Positions 5,706 through 12,760 of a DNA stretch of 18,818 nt are shown in pieces (positions within the stretch are counted from its first letter, which is position 1; every line of letters starts with the position of its first letter). A model generated the notes under the pieces. That model was given only the letters and a program-made list of their open reading frames with translations, had not been told where the DNA came from and searched no databases. The stretch lies in NCBI GenBank assembly GCA_021737445.1, contig JAIPDY010000042.1, forward strand, positions 1 to 18,818. Direction: 5' to 3'. Origin of the DNA: Desulfotignum sp. GTDB lineage: Bacteria; Desulfobacterota; Desulfobacteria; Desulfobacterales; Desulfobacteraceae. The position numbers were made by a program, and so were the translations under genes.

Positions 5706-7911
5706 CACACGATCGCTTCGACCGGTCATGAAATTTTTTCAGTTTGGCCTGAACCGCGCCGAACACCGTGTTTTTTGGAAACACAAAATCAGCGTCAGCC
5801 CGGCCGGCAGATATGCCGGTGAGAACCTCGATGCCCTGTTCAATGGTGGATACCTGATAGATATGAAACCGTCCCTGTTCCACTGCGTCCACCACCGCTT
5901 TTTTAAGCATGAGATTGTTCACGTTGGATGCCGGGATCATGACCCCCTGGTCCCCGGTCAACCCCCGGGCTGCACAGACATCAAAAAATCCTTCGATTTT
6001 CTCGTTCACCCCGCCGATGGACTGGATCTGCCCCTTCTGGTTCACGGATCCGGTGACCGCAATCCCCTGGCGGACCCGATACCCGGACAGGCTGGACAGG
6101 ACTGCGTACAGTTCCGTGGAGGAGGCACTGTCTCCGTCCACACCGCCATAGCTCTGCTCAAAGGTGATGCTCACCGATACACTCAAAGGATATTCCTGGG
6201 CAAACATCCGGCCTAAAAAACCGGCGATGATCATCATCCCCTTGTCATGGGTCTGGCCCGAAAGATCCGCCTCCCGCTCGACATTGATGATACCGGGCTT
6301 TCCCATATAGGATTCCGCCGTGATCCGGGAGGGTCTGCCGAATGCCAGGTCACCGATCTGGTAAAGCGCCAGTGCATTGACCTGCCCCACCACCGACCCG
6401 GTCAGATCAATGAGGATGGAGTGGTCGTCATATCTTTCCTGAACCTTTTCTTCGTACAGGTTGTGCCTGAACCGGAAGGCATTCAGGGCCTGGTCCACAT
6501 GCGCTGCCGTGACAGCGTCAGCCTGTTCCTTACCTGCCCAGAAGGCGGCTTCCTTGAGCAGGTCCATGATCCGGCCGAACCGCAAAGACAGCTTGTGCTT
6601 GTTTTCCGCCAGCCGGTTGCAGTATCCCACCACTGCGGTCACCCCACAGGGGGTAAACGGCAGAAGGTTTTCGGTTTTACAGGCCCTGGCAATGAACCGG
6701 GCATAGTTGAGCAGATTTTCCCGGGTCAGATCTGCCTCATGGTCAAAATCCGCCCGGACTTTAAAAATCTTGTTGAATTTAAGGTCTGCGCCCTGGAGGG
6801 CACGGGAAATCTCATACCCGCCCACCAGAATCACTTTGACATCCAGATCTATGGGGTCCGGCCGAAGGGATGCCATGGTTGATCCAGATTGATCCGGCGA
6901 ATCCTGGATATGCAGTTTTTTGTTCTGTAAGGTGGTCTTCATGGTTTCCCAGACCACGGAACTGCGCAGCAGCGCTTCGATTTCCAGCACCAGAAACCCC
7001 TGGTTGGCCCGCAGCAGGGACCCTGCCTGCACCATGGTGAAATCGGTGACCGCCATGCCCTGTACCGGCATTTTTTCGATCTTGCCGAACAGGTTCTGAA
7101 ACGTGGGAGCCGGTTCAAAAATCACGGGAGCCCCCTGTTTCCCCCGCCGGTCCACCAGCACGTTGACCTGGTACCGTTTTTCCAGAAAATCGGACATGCC
7201 GGCGGTTTCAGGAGCGTTTTCTGTTTCCGGGTCCAGGGATTTGAGCAGCACCGGCAGATTGTCCATCATATCTTTTTTGACACTTTCCAGAAACCGGCGG
7301 GCCTGGGGCCAGTCTTTAAAGTCAGCAAACATCAGATCCATTTCCCGGTCAAACAGGCTTCCGGCGGTCCGGGCAACAAGATTCTGGTAGGTTTCCTGCA
7401 TGGTCTGTGCCTCTTGCCGGACCTGCTTGAAATCATCTGCCATCTGTTTCTCCTGGATCCGGGCAAATTCAGATTTGATCTGTTCCTGCTTTTCCAGAAA
7501 CGGTTTTTGTTCAAATGCCTGGGGCAGATTGACCTTCAGGGCTTCGACAAACCGGGCCATCTTTCGGGAGAAAAAATTCGCTGATCCAGTGGGCAAAGAT
7601 ATGGTACCTGGACGGTAGGGATCATCAAAGTTGTTGACCAGACACAGGTCTTCCGGGGTCTTTCTTTTTTCCGCCACTGCCGTTAGAATATCCCGGGTGA
7701 TAGTGGTTTTCCCGGTGCCCTCATTCCCGGTGATAAAAATATGGTATCCCGGTCCTTTCATGTCCAGTCCGAAATGGATGGCATCCACAGCCCGGCGCTG
7801 GCCGATGACACTGTCCAGAGGTTCCAGGTCTGCCGTGGTGGCAAACGCAAACGGGTCGTTTTCACAGGATCGGGTCAGCTGGTCATACGTCACCCGGTAT
7901 ATATTTTTCAT
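5701..7911 (-). CDS. Lon-like AAA+ ATP-dependent protease (AAA_32 plus Lon proteolytic domain)
   Basis: A 736-residue protein with an N-terminal ATPase region and a C-terminal Lon protease domain. Seen: Walker A GNEGTGKT (62-69); NQGFLVLEIEALL in mid-protein, as in AAA_32 proteins; and the catalytic Ser-Lys dyad S595 in GDSASS and K638 in GGVNEKIEGF. Their 43-residue spacing equals that of E. coli Lon (Ser679/Lys722). The usual Lon substrate-binding N domain is absent and the ATPase is of the divergent LonB/LonC-like type, so this is not housekeeping Lon. I chose the start at 7911 because GGAGG lies 7 bases upstream; an in-frame ATG at 7959 would add 16 residues and overlap the upstream gene. 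It is the last gene of a minus-strand run after the EFR1-type protein (44-bp gap). Its substrates are unknown; degradation of damaged or regulatory proteins is inferred. Confidence 0.92.
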   Translation of the reverse strand: MKNIYRVTYDQLTRSCENDPFAFATTADLEPLDSVIGQRRAVDAIHFGLDMKGPGYHIFITGNEGTGKTTITRDILTAVAEKRKTPEDLCLVNNFDDPYRPGTISLPTGSANFFSRKMARFVEALKVNLPQAFEQKPFLEKQEQIKSEFARIQEKQMADDFKQVRQEAQTMQETYQNLVARTAGSLFDREMDLMFADFKDWPQARRFLESVKKDMMDNLPVLLKSLDPETENAPETAGMSDFLEKRYQVNVLVDRRGKQGAPVIFEPAPTFQNLFGKIEKMPVQGMAVTDFTMVQAGSLLRANQGFLVLEIEALLRSSVVWETMKTTLQNKKLHIQDSPDQSGSTMASLRPDPIDLDVKVILVGGYEISRALQGADLKFNKIFKVRADFDHEADLTRENLLNYARFIARACKTENLLPFTPCGVTAVVGYCNRLAENKHKLSLRFGRIMDLLKEAAFWAGKEQADAVTAAHVDQALNAFRFRHNLYEEKVQERYDDHSILIDLTGSVVGQVNALALYQIGDLAFGRPSRITAESYMGKPGIINVEREADLSGQTHDKGMMIIAGFLGRMFAQEYPLSVSVSITFEQSYGGVDGDSASSTELYAVLSSLSGYRVRQGIAVTGSVNQKGQIQSIGGVNEKIEGFFDVCAARGLTGDQGVMIPASNVNNLMLKKAVVDAVEQGRFHIYQVSTIEQGIEVLTGISAGRADADFVFPKNTVFGAVQAKLKKFHDRSKRSCA

Positions 7912-7918
7912 GCGTGAT

Positions 7919-7923
7919 CCTCC
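7919..7923 (-). promoter_or_regulatory. Ribosome binding site deciding the Lon-like start (GGAGG)
   Basis: On the minus strand GGAGG lies 7 bases before ATG 7911. The upstream in-frame ATG at 7959 lacks such a site, so 7911 is preferred. Confidence 0.75.
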
Positions 7924-7955
7924 GATATTGAATGCTGACAGATTTTCATGGTGAT

Positions 7956-8786
7956 TCAAACGGCGGCAAAAAAAGTTTCCGGTGCTTTCCGGGTACCGCA
8001 GGTCTGGTTCAGCCTGTCAGCAATATCCTTTAACGGACCGTCTTTCATGATCCTTGCCGATTCAGGACATGCTTTGATGCAGGCACAGCAATGGACACAG
8101 ATTTCATCCATGGTGCAAAACCCCTCTTTTTCATTAACGGCATCAACAGGGCAGACCGCTACACAGATACCACAGGCAGTACAGTCGTCTGTTACATCTA
8201 TGAACGGCAGCCCTCTGGGAATGGGTGGCGTTTTATATGGAATATTTCCCCGCACATCAACTGTCCCGGAAGATGGGCCAGTGGCAGGCCGGTCCAACAG
8301 TTTGGCAATTTTTTGTCCAAATTCAAACGCACTTGCCAGGTCTTTTTTATCCGGCCGGTTCAGGGCAATGGGAACCTGTTTTGTGGAAAAAGAATGTTCG
8401 CCGATGAACGCCCCGGCTGCCAGCGGCCTGCACCCGCACTTAACACAGATATCTTTTAATTCCAGGAGTGCATCTTCATATTCCCGGTTTCCATAAAGTA
8501 CCACGGGAACGGCCGGGATACCCGGTGCTGACAACTGCTTAAAATAATCTGCTGCCAGGCCCGGCAGCCTGCCGCTGTATACCGGGGCCCCAAAAACAAT
8601 CAACGCGCTGTCAAGTTTTGACGGGATCTGCTTTCTGGTCTTTGAAAGCGTGATATCATAAACATCTGCCACATCATAACCAGTACCTTTTGCGATCTCT
8701 TCCAGCACGGTTCTGGTGGTGGCGGTGGGACTGAAATATACCAGTGTTATTGTTTTCCTGTTCATTTTAATATTTATTTCTCCCAT
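7956..8786 (-). CDS. EFR1-type flavodoxin/ferredoxin fusion protein
   Basis: A 276-residue electron-transfer protein with two parts. Residues 12-165 form a flavodoxin-like domain: TLVYFSPTATTRTV (14-27) matches the phosphate-binding loop and IVFGAPVYSGRLPG (63-76) the second FMN loop. Residues 198-245 hold two [4Fe-4S] ferredoxin motifs: C202, C205, C208, C212 (CTACGICVAVCP) and C230, C233, C236, C240 (CVHCCACIKACP). This arrangement is the EFR1 family, common in anaerobes. It is likely cytoplasmic, passing low-potential electrons between FMN and Fe-S clusters to an unknown partner. The start is uncertain: neither ATG 8786 nor in-frame ATG 8765 has a well-spaced ribosome site, and homology starts after residue 8, so the shorter form is plausible. 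It follows the cupin gene by 12 bp, suggesting one transcript. Confidence 0.88.
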   Translation of the reverse strand: MGEINIKMNRKTITLVYFSPTATTRTVLEEIAKGTGYDVADVYDITLSKTRKQIPSKLDSALIVFGAPVYSGRLPGLAADYFKQLSAPGIPAVPVVLYGNREYEDALLELKDICVKCGCRPLAAGAFIGEHSFSTKQVPIALNRPDKKDLASAFEFGQKIAKLLDRPATGPSSGTVDVRGNIPYKTPPIPRGLPFIDVTDDCTACGICVAVCPVDAVNEKEGFCTMDEICVHCCACIKACPESARIMKDGPLKDIADRLNQTCGTRKAPETFFAAV

Positions 8787-8798
8787 GTGTGAACAAGG

Positions 8799-9209
8799 TT
8801 AAAGCATCTGTTCTTCATCATAAACATTGCAGATGCAGCATAAAAACGTGGCTGGTTCATCCGTGATATTTTTCATGCCGTGGGGCTGCATGCTGGGGAT
8901 GTAAACCGAGGTGCCGGGGTTGCACACCACTTTTTTCTTGAGCTCATCGGTGTCTGGATCAAATTCCCAGCATTCAAATGCGCCGGACAGAATATACATG
9001 GTCTGGTGATAAAAATGGTTGTGAATGGGAATCTGCCCCTTTGGCTGGATGGTGAAAAACCGCAGCCCGTATTCGGGCACCCCGCTGTCATCCTCACCAT
9101 GCTGGGACAGCCACCGGATGCTGGTGCCGATGACATCCAGCTGCTTTCCTTTGTAAGGAAATTTATCGATCTGTTTTTCTTCACACTCTTTCCAGTGCAA
9201 CACTTCCAT
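8799..9209 (-). CDS. Small single-domain cupin protein
   Basis: A 136-residue protein with one cupin barrel. AAGGAG (9217-9222) lies 7 bases before the ATG. Cupin motif 1 is visible from G58: H63-x-H65, then Q69 where the canonical metal-binding Glu is expected, then G76. Motif 2 begins at G99 and includes P105, H110 and N114 with canonical spacing, M107 replacing the usual Gly. Three metal-ligand histidines are therefore present but the Glu is replaced by Gln. Such proteins include dioxygenases, isomerases and small-ligand binders; the exact role is unknown. It is the first gene of the minus-strand run leading to the EFR1-type protein and the Lon-like protease. Five cysteines (C9, C80, C96, C124, C125, plus C127) are many for its size; a redox role is speculation. 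Confidence 0.85.
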   Translation of the reverse strand: MEVLHWKECEEKQIDKFPYKGKQLDVIGTSIRWLSQHGEDDSGVPEYGLRFFTIQPKGQIPIHNHFYHQTMYILSGAFECWEFDPDTDELKKKVVCNPGTSVYIPSMQPHGMKNITDEPATFLCCICNVYDEEQML

Positions 9210-9291
9210 AAGACATCTCCTTTTGCCATATATAATTGCCGGATGTTCACCTGCCTCTCCTGCTCAGCCTTTATACACCATCATCTCTGCA

Positions 9292-9319
9292 TTGACAAAC
9301 CTTCTCAATCCTATATAAC
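9292..9319 (+). promoter_or_regulatory. Sigma70-like promoter for the uncharacterised gene at 9390
   Basis: TTGACA (9292-9297), a perfect -35, is followed after 16 bases by TATAAC (9314-9319). Transcription would begin near 9326, leaving a leader of about 64 nt before the ATG at 9390. The rest of the 180-bp divergent gap (9210-9389) shows no clear structure, and I found no convincing promoter for the minus-strand cupin gene. Confidence 0.55.
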
Positions 9320-9389
9320 ATATTCATGGCATGATACGCTGAAATCATTACAATGCAAGGAACTGCCACCGCTTTTTTTTGGAAAGACA

Positions 9390-10499
9390 ATGGAAAAAGG
9401 TCTGAAAAGAAAATGGATCAAAGATATCGCTCTGGGGCCAAGGCAGCTACTGTTTGGACTGGATCTGGACGACACCCGTTTGACAGAACGGGTTTTGACC
9501 CGCATTACCGGTCTGTGCCGGGAACATGGCCGGGCCGCCATCCACGATATTGTTGCAGACGCATCCAGCCGGGATGACCTGCCGGAGACAGAAATTCTTC
9601 AAACCATCTTCGGCCTTGTCCATGAACTCAAAATATGCTTCTATCACCATGGCTGCCGAATCCCGGCAGATGAAGCCAAACAGAGGCTGATAAAAAACCC
9701 GGACACCGACCTGGGATTGGTGCACAATGAAGCGGTACCGGCATCCACCTTCCAGGCGGTGTACCGGGTTTTCCAGAAAATTGAAGCAGAACCGGCCGCA
9801 TACCATGATCAGCATGACCTGGCCTTCGCCATCCTCCAGGCCATGATCCGGTGGCACACTGACTTGAAAACCTGGTATGCCATGGCAGCAGCCGGGGCCT
9901 ACCCGGGAAAGGATCTGATCAGAACCCTGATGGATCTGGTCGGACAGCTGCTTGAGAACCGCACCGCCCATGCCGTGCTGACGTTCTGCTTCAACCAGAA
10001 AGAAGTGTTGACGGCCGCAGCCCGGCAGATGGATAAACTCCGCCGCTTTTACACCGGGGATATCGCATTCTGGGATGAGCTGTCAGCCGCCATGCCGCAA
10101 TTTGAACAAAACCTGCCCCGGATCAGCCAGGACCCGGAAACAGCCGAAGCCTACCATCAGCTGGCGGATATAGCAGGGGCTTCAGATCCTTTTGACCGGA
10201 TTTTTACTGCCAGAGATCTCTTTGACACTGTCAACCGGTTTCATCAGCAGATTGAAATAGAAAAACTGGAAGACTGCCGGCAACTGGCAAAAAACCGGAT
10301 CGATGCGGCAATCGACAAATTGAGCAAAGGTCTCACCAGCATTCAGGCGGATCCGGATACACGGAACCATATATTGCTGCCCCTGCGGATGAGCCAAAAA
10401 AAAATCGACAGCCTGCCCGGTATCGGTCAGGTGAACCAGACCTGCAGGGACGTAATAGACCTGGCCATGGACCAGTTTGAGGCGTTGACAGAATCCTGA
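9390..10499 (+). CDS. Uncharacterised helical protein, 369 aa
   Basis: I do not recognise this family. The protein appears soluble and mostly alpha-helical, with no signal peptide, no membrane segment, no Walker motif and no cysteine cluster. Visible features are a basic N terminus (MEKGLKRKWIK), DLDDTRLTERVL at about 23-34, and a charged C-terminal helical stretch around residues 280-310 (for example IEIEKLEDCRQLAKNR) that could form a short coiled coil. The start is ATG 9390, with GGAAAG 9 bases upstream and a promoter at 9292-9319. The frame stays open upstream to 8880, but that part is antisense to the cupin gene and is not used. It converges with the DUF3786 gene at a 12-bp gap. Codon use matches its neighbours, so it looks resident rather than recently acquired. 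Confidence 0.75.
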   Translation: MEKGLKRKWIKDIALGPRQLLFGLDLDDTRLTERVLTRITGLCREHGRAAIHDIVADASSRDDLPETEILQTIFGLVHELKICFYHHGCRIPADEAKQRLIKNPDTDLGLVHNEAVPASTFQAVYRVFQKIEAEPAAYHDQHDLAFAILQAMIRWHTDLKTWYAMAAAGAYPGKDLIRTLMDLVGQLLENRTAHAVLTFCFNQKEVLTAAARQMDKLRRFYTGDIAFWDELSAAMPQFEQNLPRISQDPETAEAYHQLADIAGASDPFDRIFTARDLFDTVNRFHQQIEIEKLEDCRQLAKNRIDAAIDKLSKGLTSIQADPDTRNHILLPLRMSQKKIDSLPGIGQVNQTCRDVIDLAMDQFEALTES

Positions 10500-10511
10500 C
10501 CTGCAATTTAT

Positions 10512-11330
10512 TCAGACAGCGGCTGCGGCCTGCCAGCCATGGGTCTTTGCCAGTTTTTCAAACATCTGGACAATACCGGCGGTCAGGCGGAATACCATGT
10601 CGCTGCCGCCGTTGTCAGACGCGCTTTTGTCAAAAAACAGGTGAAGGTCCGAGTCCATGCCGTCATCTTTTTTCCAGTAGCAGATCATCAGAGGCACCAG
10701 GGGAAGCGGATACAGGACCATGGAGATATCGGCCCGGTAAAGATCTGTGACCTGTCTGCCGTTAAAAATCATGGACAGGTCCTCAAACAGGTCCGGATAG
10801 GTATCTGCAATCTTTTTCAAGGGTTCTTCAGTTCGCTTCACAAACAGGCCGTTAAGCTCCCTGGCACCGGCAAGCTCCCTGAAAGGCACCCACTGGCCAG
10901 TGACTGGCACTCCTTTGCTTTCCAGCACATAGGTGAGCACCGGTCCGGTGATCCAGGAATTGATGTGAATATCTGATCTGAAACAGCCGGCATTGTCCAC
11001 GGAAAACGGTTTGCCGAATATCCGCAGGGTCAGCTGGCCCTTGTCAAACCGTCCGCTGGTTCTGCGGGCCGCATCCGCAAGATCCAGGTCTGCCAGCTGC
11101 TTTTTCATGGCGGCCAGTTCCCGTTCATATTCAGTCTGTCCCGGCCTGAACCCTTTATTTGGGTTATCCGTGTAACGGGCCAGAACCCGGGAATCCAGAT
11201 GTGGGCACTCGGATAATTTTTTCTGGCCTAAAAACACTTTTGAGGCAAAGGCCAGACAGGTGGTTTCATTACATTTTCTACAATTGGATTTATCCAGAAG
11301 TTTAAACACCTCCATGGCATTGGCAAACAT
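10512..11330 (-). CDS. DUF3786 protein with N-terminal Fe-S (Fes/AcsC-like) cysteine motif
   Basis: A 272-residue protein. AAGGAG sits about 8 bases before the ATG. The N terminus holds C17-x2-C20-x4-C25-x16-C42, the four-cysteine [4Fe-4S] pattern of the Fes domain found in the corrinoid protein large subunit of CO dehydrogenase/acetyl-CoA synthase and in related activators. Residues from about 85 on, including FGKPFSVD, ITGPVLTYVLESKGVP and VPLMICYWKKDDG, match the DUF3786 domain of anaerobes. The function of DUF3786 is unknown; a corrinoid- or C1-linked redox role is inferred from the Fes motif and from its occurrence in acetogens and sulfate reducers. It is a single gene, divergent from the rdgB operon and convergent with the uncharacterised gene at 9390. 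Confidence 0.82.
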   Translation of the reverse strand: MFANAMEVFKLLDKSNCRKCNETTCLAFASKVFLGQKKLSECPHLDSRVLARYTDNPNKGFRPGQTEYERELAAMKKQLADLDLADAARRTSGRFDKGQLTLRIFGKPFSVDNAGCFRSDIHINSWITGPVLTYVLESKGVPVTGQWVPFRELAGARELNGLFVKRTEEPLKKIADTYPDLFEDLSMIFNGRQVTDLYRADISMVLYPLPLVPLMICYWKKDDGMDSDLHLFFDKSASDNGGSDMVFRLTAGIVQMFEKLAKTHGWQAAAAV

Positions 11331-11397
11331 ATATTAACTCCTTTTTTTTCACAGGCAGGTTTTGCAAGGATCACACGTTTTGGCAAAAAAGGCTGCC

Positions 11398-11426
11398 TTT
11401 ACAAAGACCCGGCTTGGGCTTATACT
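11398..11426 (+). promoter_or_regulatory. Sigma70-like promoter of the rdgB operon
   Basis: TTTACA (11398-11403) and TATACT (11421-11426) are spaced by 17 bases, a near-ideal sigma70 arrangement. Transcription would start near 11433, about 46 nt before the TTG start of rdgB. The -10 region overlaps a candidate -10 on the other strand. Confidence 0.6.
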
Positions 11427-11448
11427 GGTTTAAAACAATAACCTTCAA
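11419..11448 (-). promoter_or_regulatory. Candidate promoter of the DUF3786 gene, overlapping the rdgB promoter
   Basis: Read on the minus strand, TTGAAG (11443-11448) is followed after 18 bases by TATAAG (11419-11424). This -10 overlaps the plus-strand -10 of rdgB, so the two polymerases would compete. The leader would be about 80 nt. It is weaker than the plus-strand promoter. Confidence 0.35.
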
Positions 11449-11466
11449 ATCAAAAAATGCAAGTAC

Positions 11467-11471
11467 AGGAG
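11467..11471 (+). promoter_or_regulatory. Ribosome binding site deciding the TTG start of rdgB (AGGAG)
   Basis: AGGAG lies 7 bases before the TTG at 11479, the position at which RdgB homology begins. No in-frame ATG lies nearby. Confidence 0.75.
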
Positions 11472-11478
11472 CATCCCA

Positions 11479-12123
11479 TTGAAACAGATCTTGGTACTGG
11501 CCAGCACCAATAAAGGTAAAACCCGGGAGATCCGGGATCTTTTAAAGGATTTTCCCCTGGAGATCAAAAACCTGAATGATTTCGGCCCTATCCCCCCGGT
11601 CATTGAAGACGGGGCCACCTTTGATGAAAATGCCTATAAAAAGGCATCCTTTACCGCCCGGGTCCTGGGCCATCCGGCCATGGCTGATGATTCCGGCCTG
11701 TGCGTGGAGGCCCTGGGCGGGGCACCCGGAGTGATTTCCGCCCGGTATGCCGGCGAAAATGCCACTGATGCCGACAATGTGGCCAGACTGCTGACAGAAC
11801 TGGAGCACCATGAAAACCGCAACGCATCCTTTAAATGTGTTATTTCCATTGCGGTTCCCACGGGCGCGGCCCTCACCTATGAAGGACGGTGTGACGGCAT
11901 CATCACCCGGGAACCGGCCGGTGAAAACGGGTTTGGCTATGATCCGTTGTTTTTTTTCCCGGCATACAACAGGACCTTTGCCCAGCTGACCATGGCTGAA
12001 AAATCACAGGTAAGCCACCGGGGAAAAGCCTTAAACCAGGTGGCTGATGAAATGAACAAGATCCTGGAATGGATCGACATCAACATGCCCCGGTTTGAAC
12101 AGGTGGCATGTAAAGGAGGATGA
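11479..12123 (+). CDS. rdgB: XTP/dITP diphosphatase (RdgB/HAM1 family)
   Basis: This cytoplasmic enzyme hydrolyses non-canonical purine NTPs (XTP, dITP, ITP) to the monophosphates plus pyrophosphate, keeping them out of DNA and RNA. The 214 residues are slightly longer than E. coli RdgB (197). Seen: LVLASTNKGKTREI (5-18) with the substrate-binding T/S-N-K-G-K loop, FDENAYKKA (48-56), ADDSGLCVEALGGAPGV (69-85) with the catalytic/metal aspartates, SARYAG (87-92), and later GENGFGYDPLFF and SHRGKAL. The start is TTG, supported by a well-spaced AGGAG and by homology starting exactly there. It is the first gene of a run with a nitroreductase (7-bp gap), a radical SAM protein and a DUF6178 protein. 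The link with those genes is positional only. Confidence 0.95.
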   Translation: MKQILVLASTNKGKTREIRDLLKDFPLEIKNLNDFGPIPPVIEDGATFDENAYKKASFTARVLGHPAMADDSGLCVEALGGAPGVISARYAGENATDADNVARLLTELEHHENRNASFKCVISIAVPTGAALTYEGRCDGIITREPAGENGFGYDPLFFFPAYNRTFAQLTMAEKSQVSHRGKALNQVADEMNKILEWIDINMPRFEQVACKGG

Positions 12124-12130
12124 CACTGCC

Positions 12131-12724
12131 ATGACAACCTTTGAAGACATTAAAACCCTGGTAAAGGAAAACCGCTCCTGCCGGCGGTTTGACAATGCTG
12201 CAAAAATCGACATCAAGGAATTGGAAGATCTGGTGGGCCTGGCCCGGCACTGCGCCTCCGCTGCCAACAACCAGCCGTTGAAATTCATCCTTTCCACGGA
12301 TGAACAGACCAACAAAAACATTTTCTCCTGCCTGGGCTGGGCTGCCTATCTGACGGACTGGCCCGGTCCGGAACCTGCACAACAACCGTCTGCCTATATT
12401 GTGATCACCGGCGACCATACCATATCTGACAAATTCTGGTGTGACCATGGGATTGCCGCCCAGACAATCCTGCTGGGGGCCAGGGCAAAAGGCCTTGCCG
12501 GCTGCATGTTCGGGGCCATCAACATCAAAAAACTCAACACATTTCTACAGATTCCGGATCACCTGGAAGTCAAGCTGGTGGTGGCTCTGGGCAAACCGGT
12601 GGAAAAAGCGGTCATCGACCCGGTGGGACCGGACGGAAACATCAAATATTTCCGGGATGAAAATCAGGTCCACCATGTACCCAAACGATCCCTTGAAGAC
12701 CTTGTTTTCAAAACATTCCCATAA
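12131..12724 (+). CDS. Nitroreductase-fold FMN-dependent oxidoreductase
   Basis: A 197-residue protein of the nitroreductase superfamily. The N terminus contains RSCRRF (15-20), matching the Arg-rich FMN phosphate site, and SAANNQPLKF (43-52), matching the conserved S-x-x-N-x-Q-P FMN loop. A C-terminal GCMFGAIN and LVVALGKPVEK follow the family pattern. Members are dimeric flavoproteins that reduce nitro compounds, quinones or other acceptors with NAD(P)H; some act in cofactor metabolism, and the substrate here is not evident. The ATG at 12131 lies 7 bp after the rdgB stop, with AGGAGG overlapping the end of rdgB, so the genes are probably co-translated. Confidence 0.88.
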   Translation: MTTFEDIKTLVKENRSCRRFDNAAKIDIKELEDLVGLARHCASAANNQPLKFILSTDEQTNKNIFSCLGWAAYLTDWPGPEPAQQPSAYIVITGDHTISDKFWCDHGIAAQTILLGARAKGLAGCMFGAINIKKLNTFLQIPDHLEVKLVVALGKPVEKAVIDPVGPDGNIKYFRDENQVHHVPKRSLEDLVFKTFP

Positions 12725-12760
12725 ACAGATGTTTTGGACAGCCCGAATAAAGGCACTAAA

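Noticed and set aside
7912..7959. 16-residue N-terminal extension of the Lon-like protease
   Set aside because: ATG 7911 has a well-spaced GGAGG and family homology starts there; the longer form would overlap the upstream gene.
8880..9389. Upstream extension of the uncharacterised plus-strand gene
   Set aside because: The extension is antisense to the cupin gene and then runs through the promoter and leader; the ribosome site and promoter support ATG 9390.
11380..11400. GGCA/TGCC short inverted repeat as a terminator
   Set aside because: Only a 4-bp stem with a long A-rich loop, lying in the divergent promoter region where no terminator is expected.
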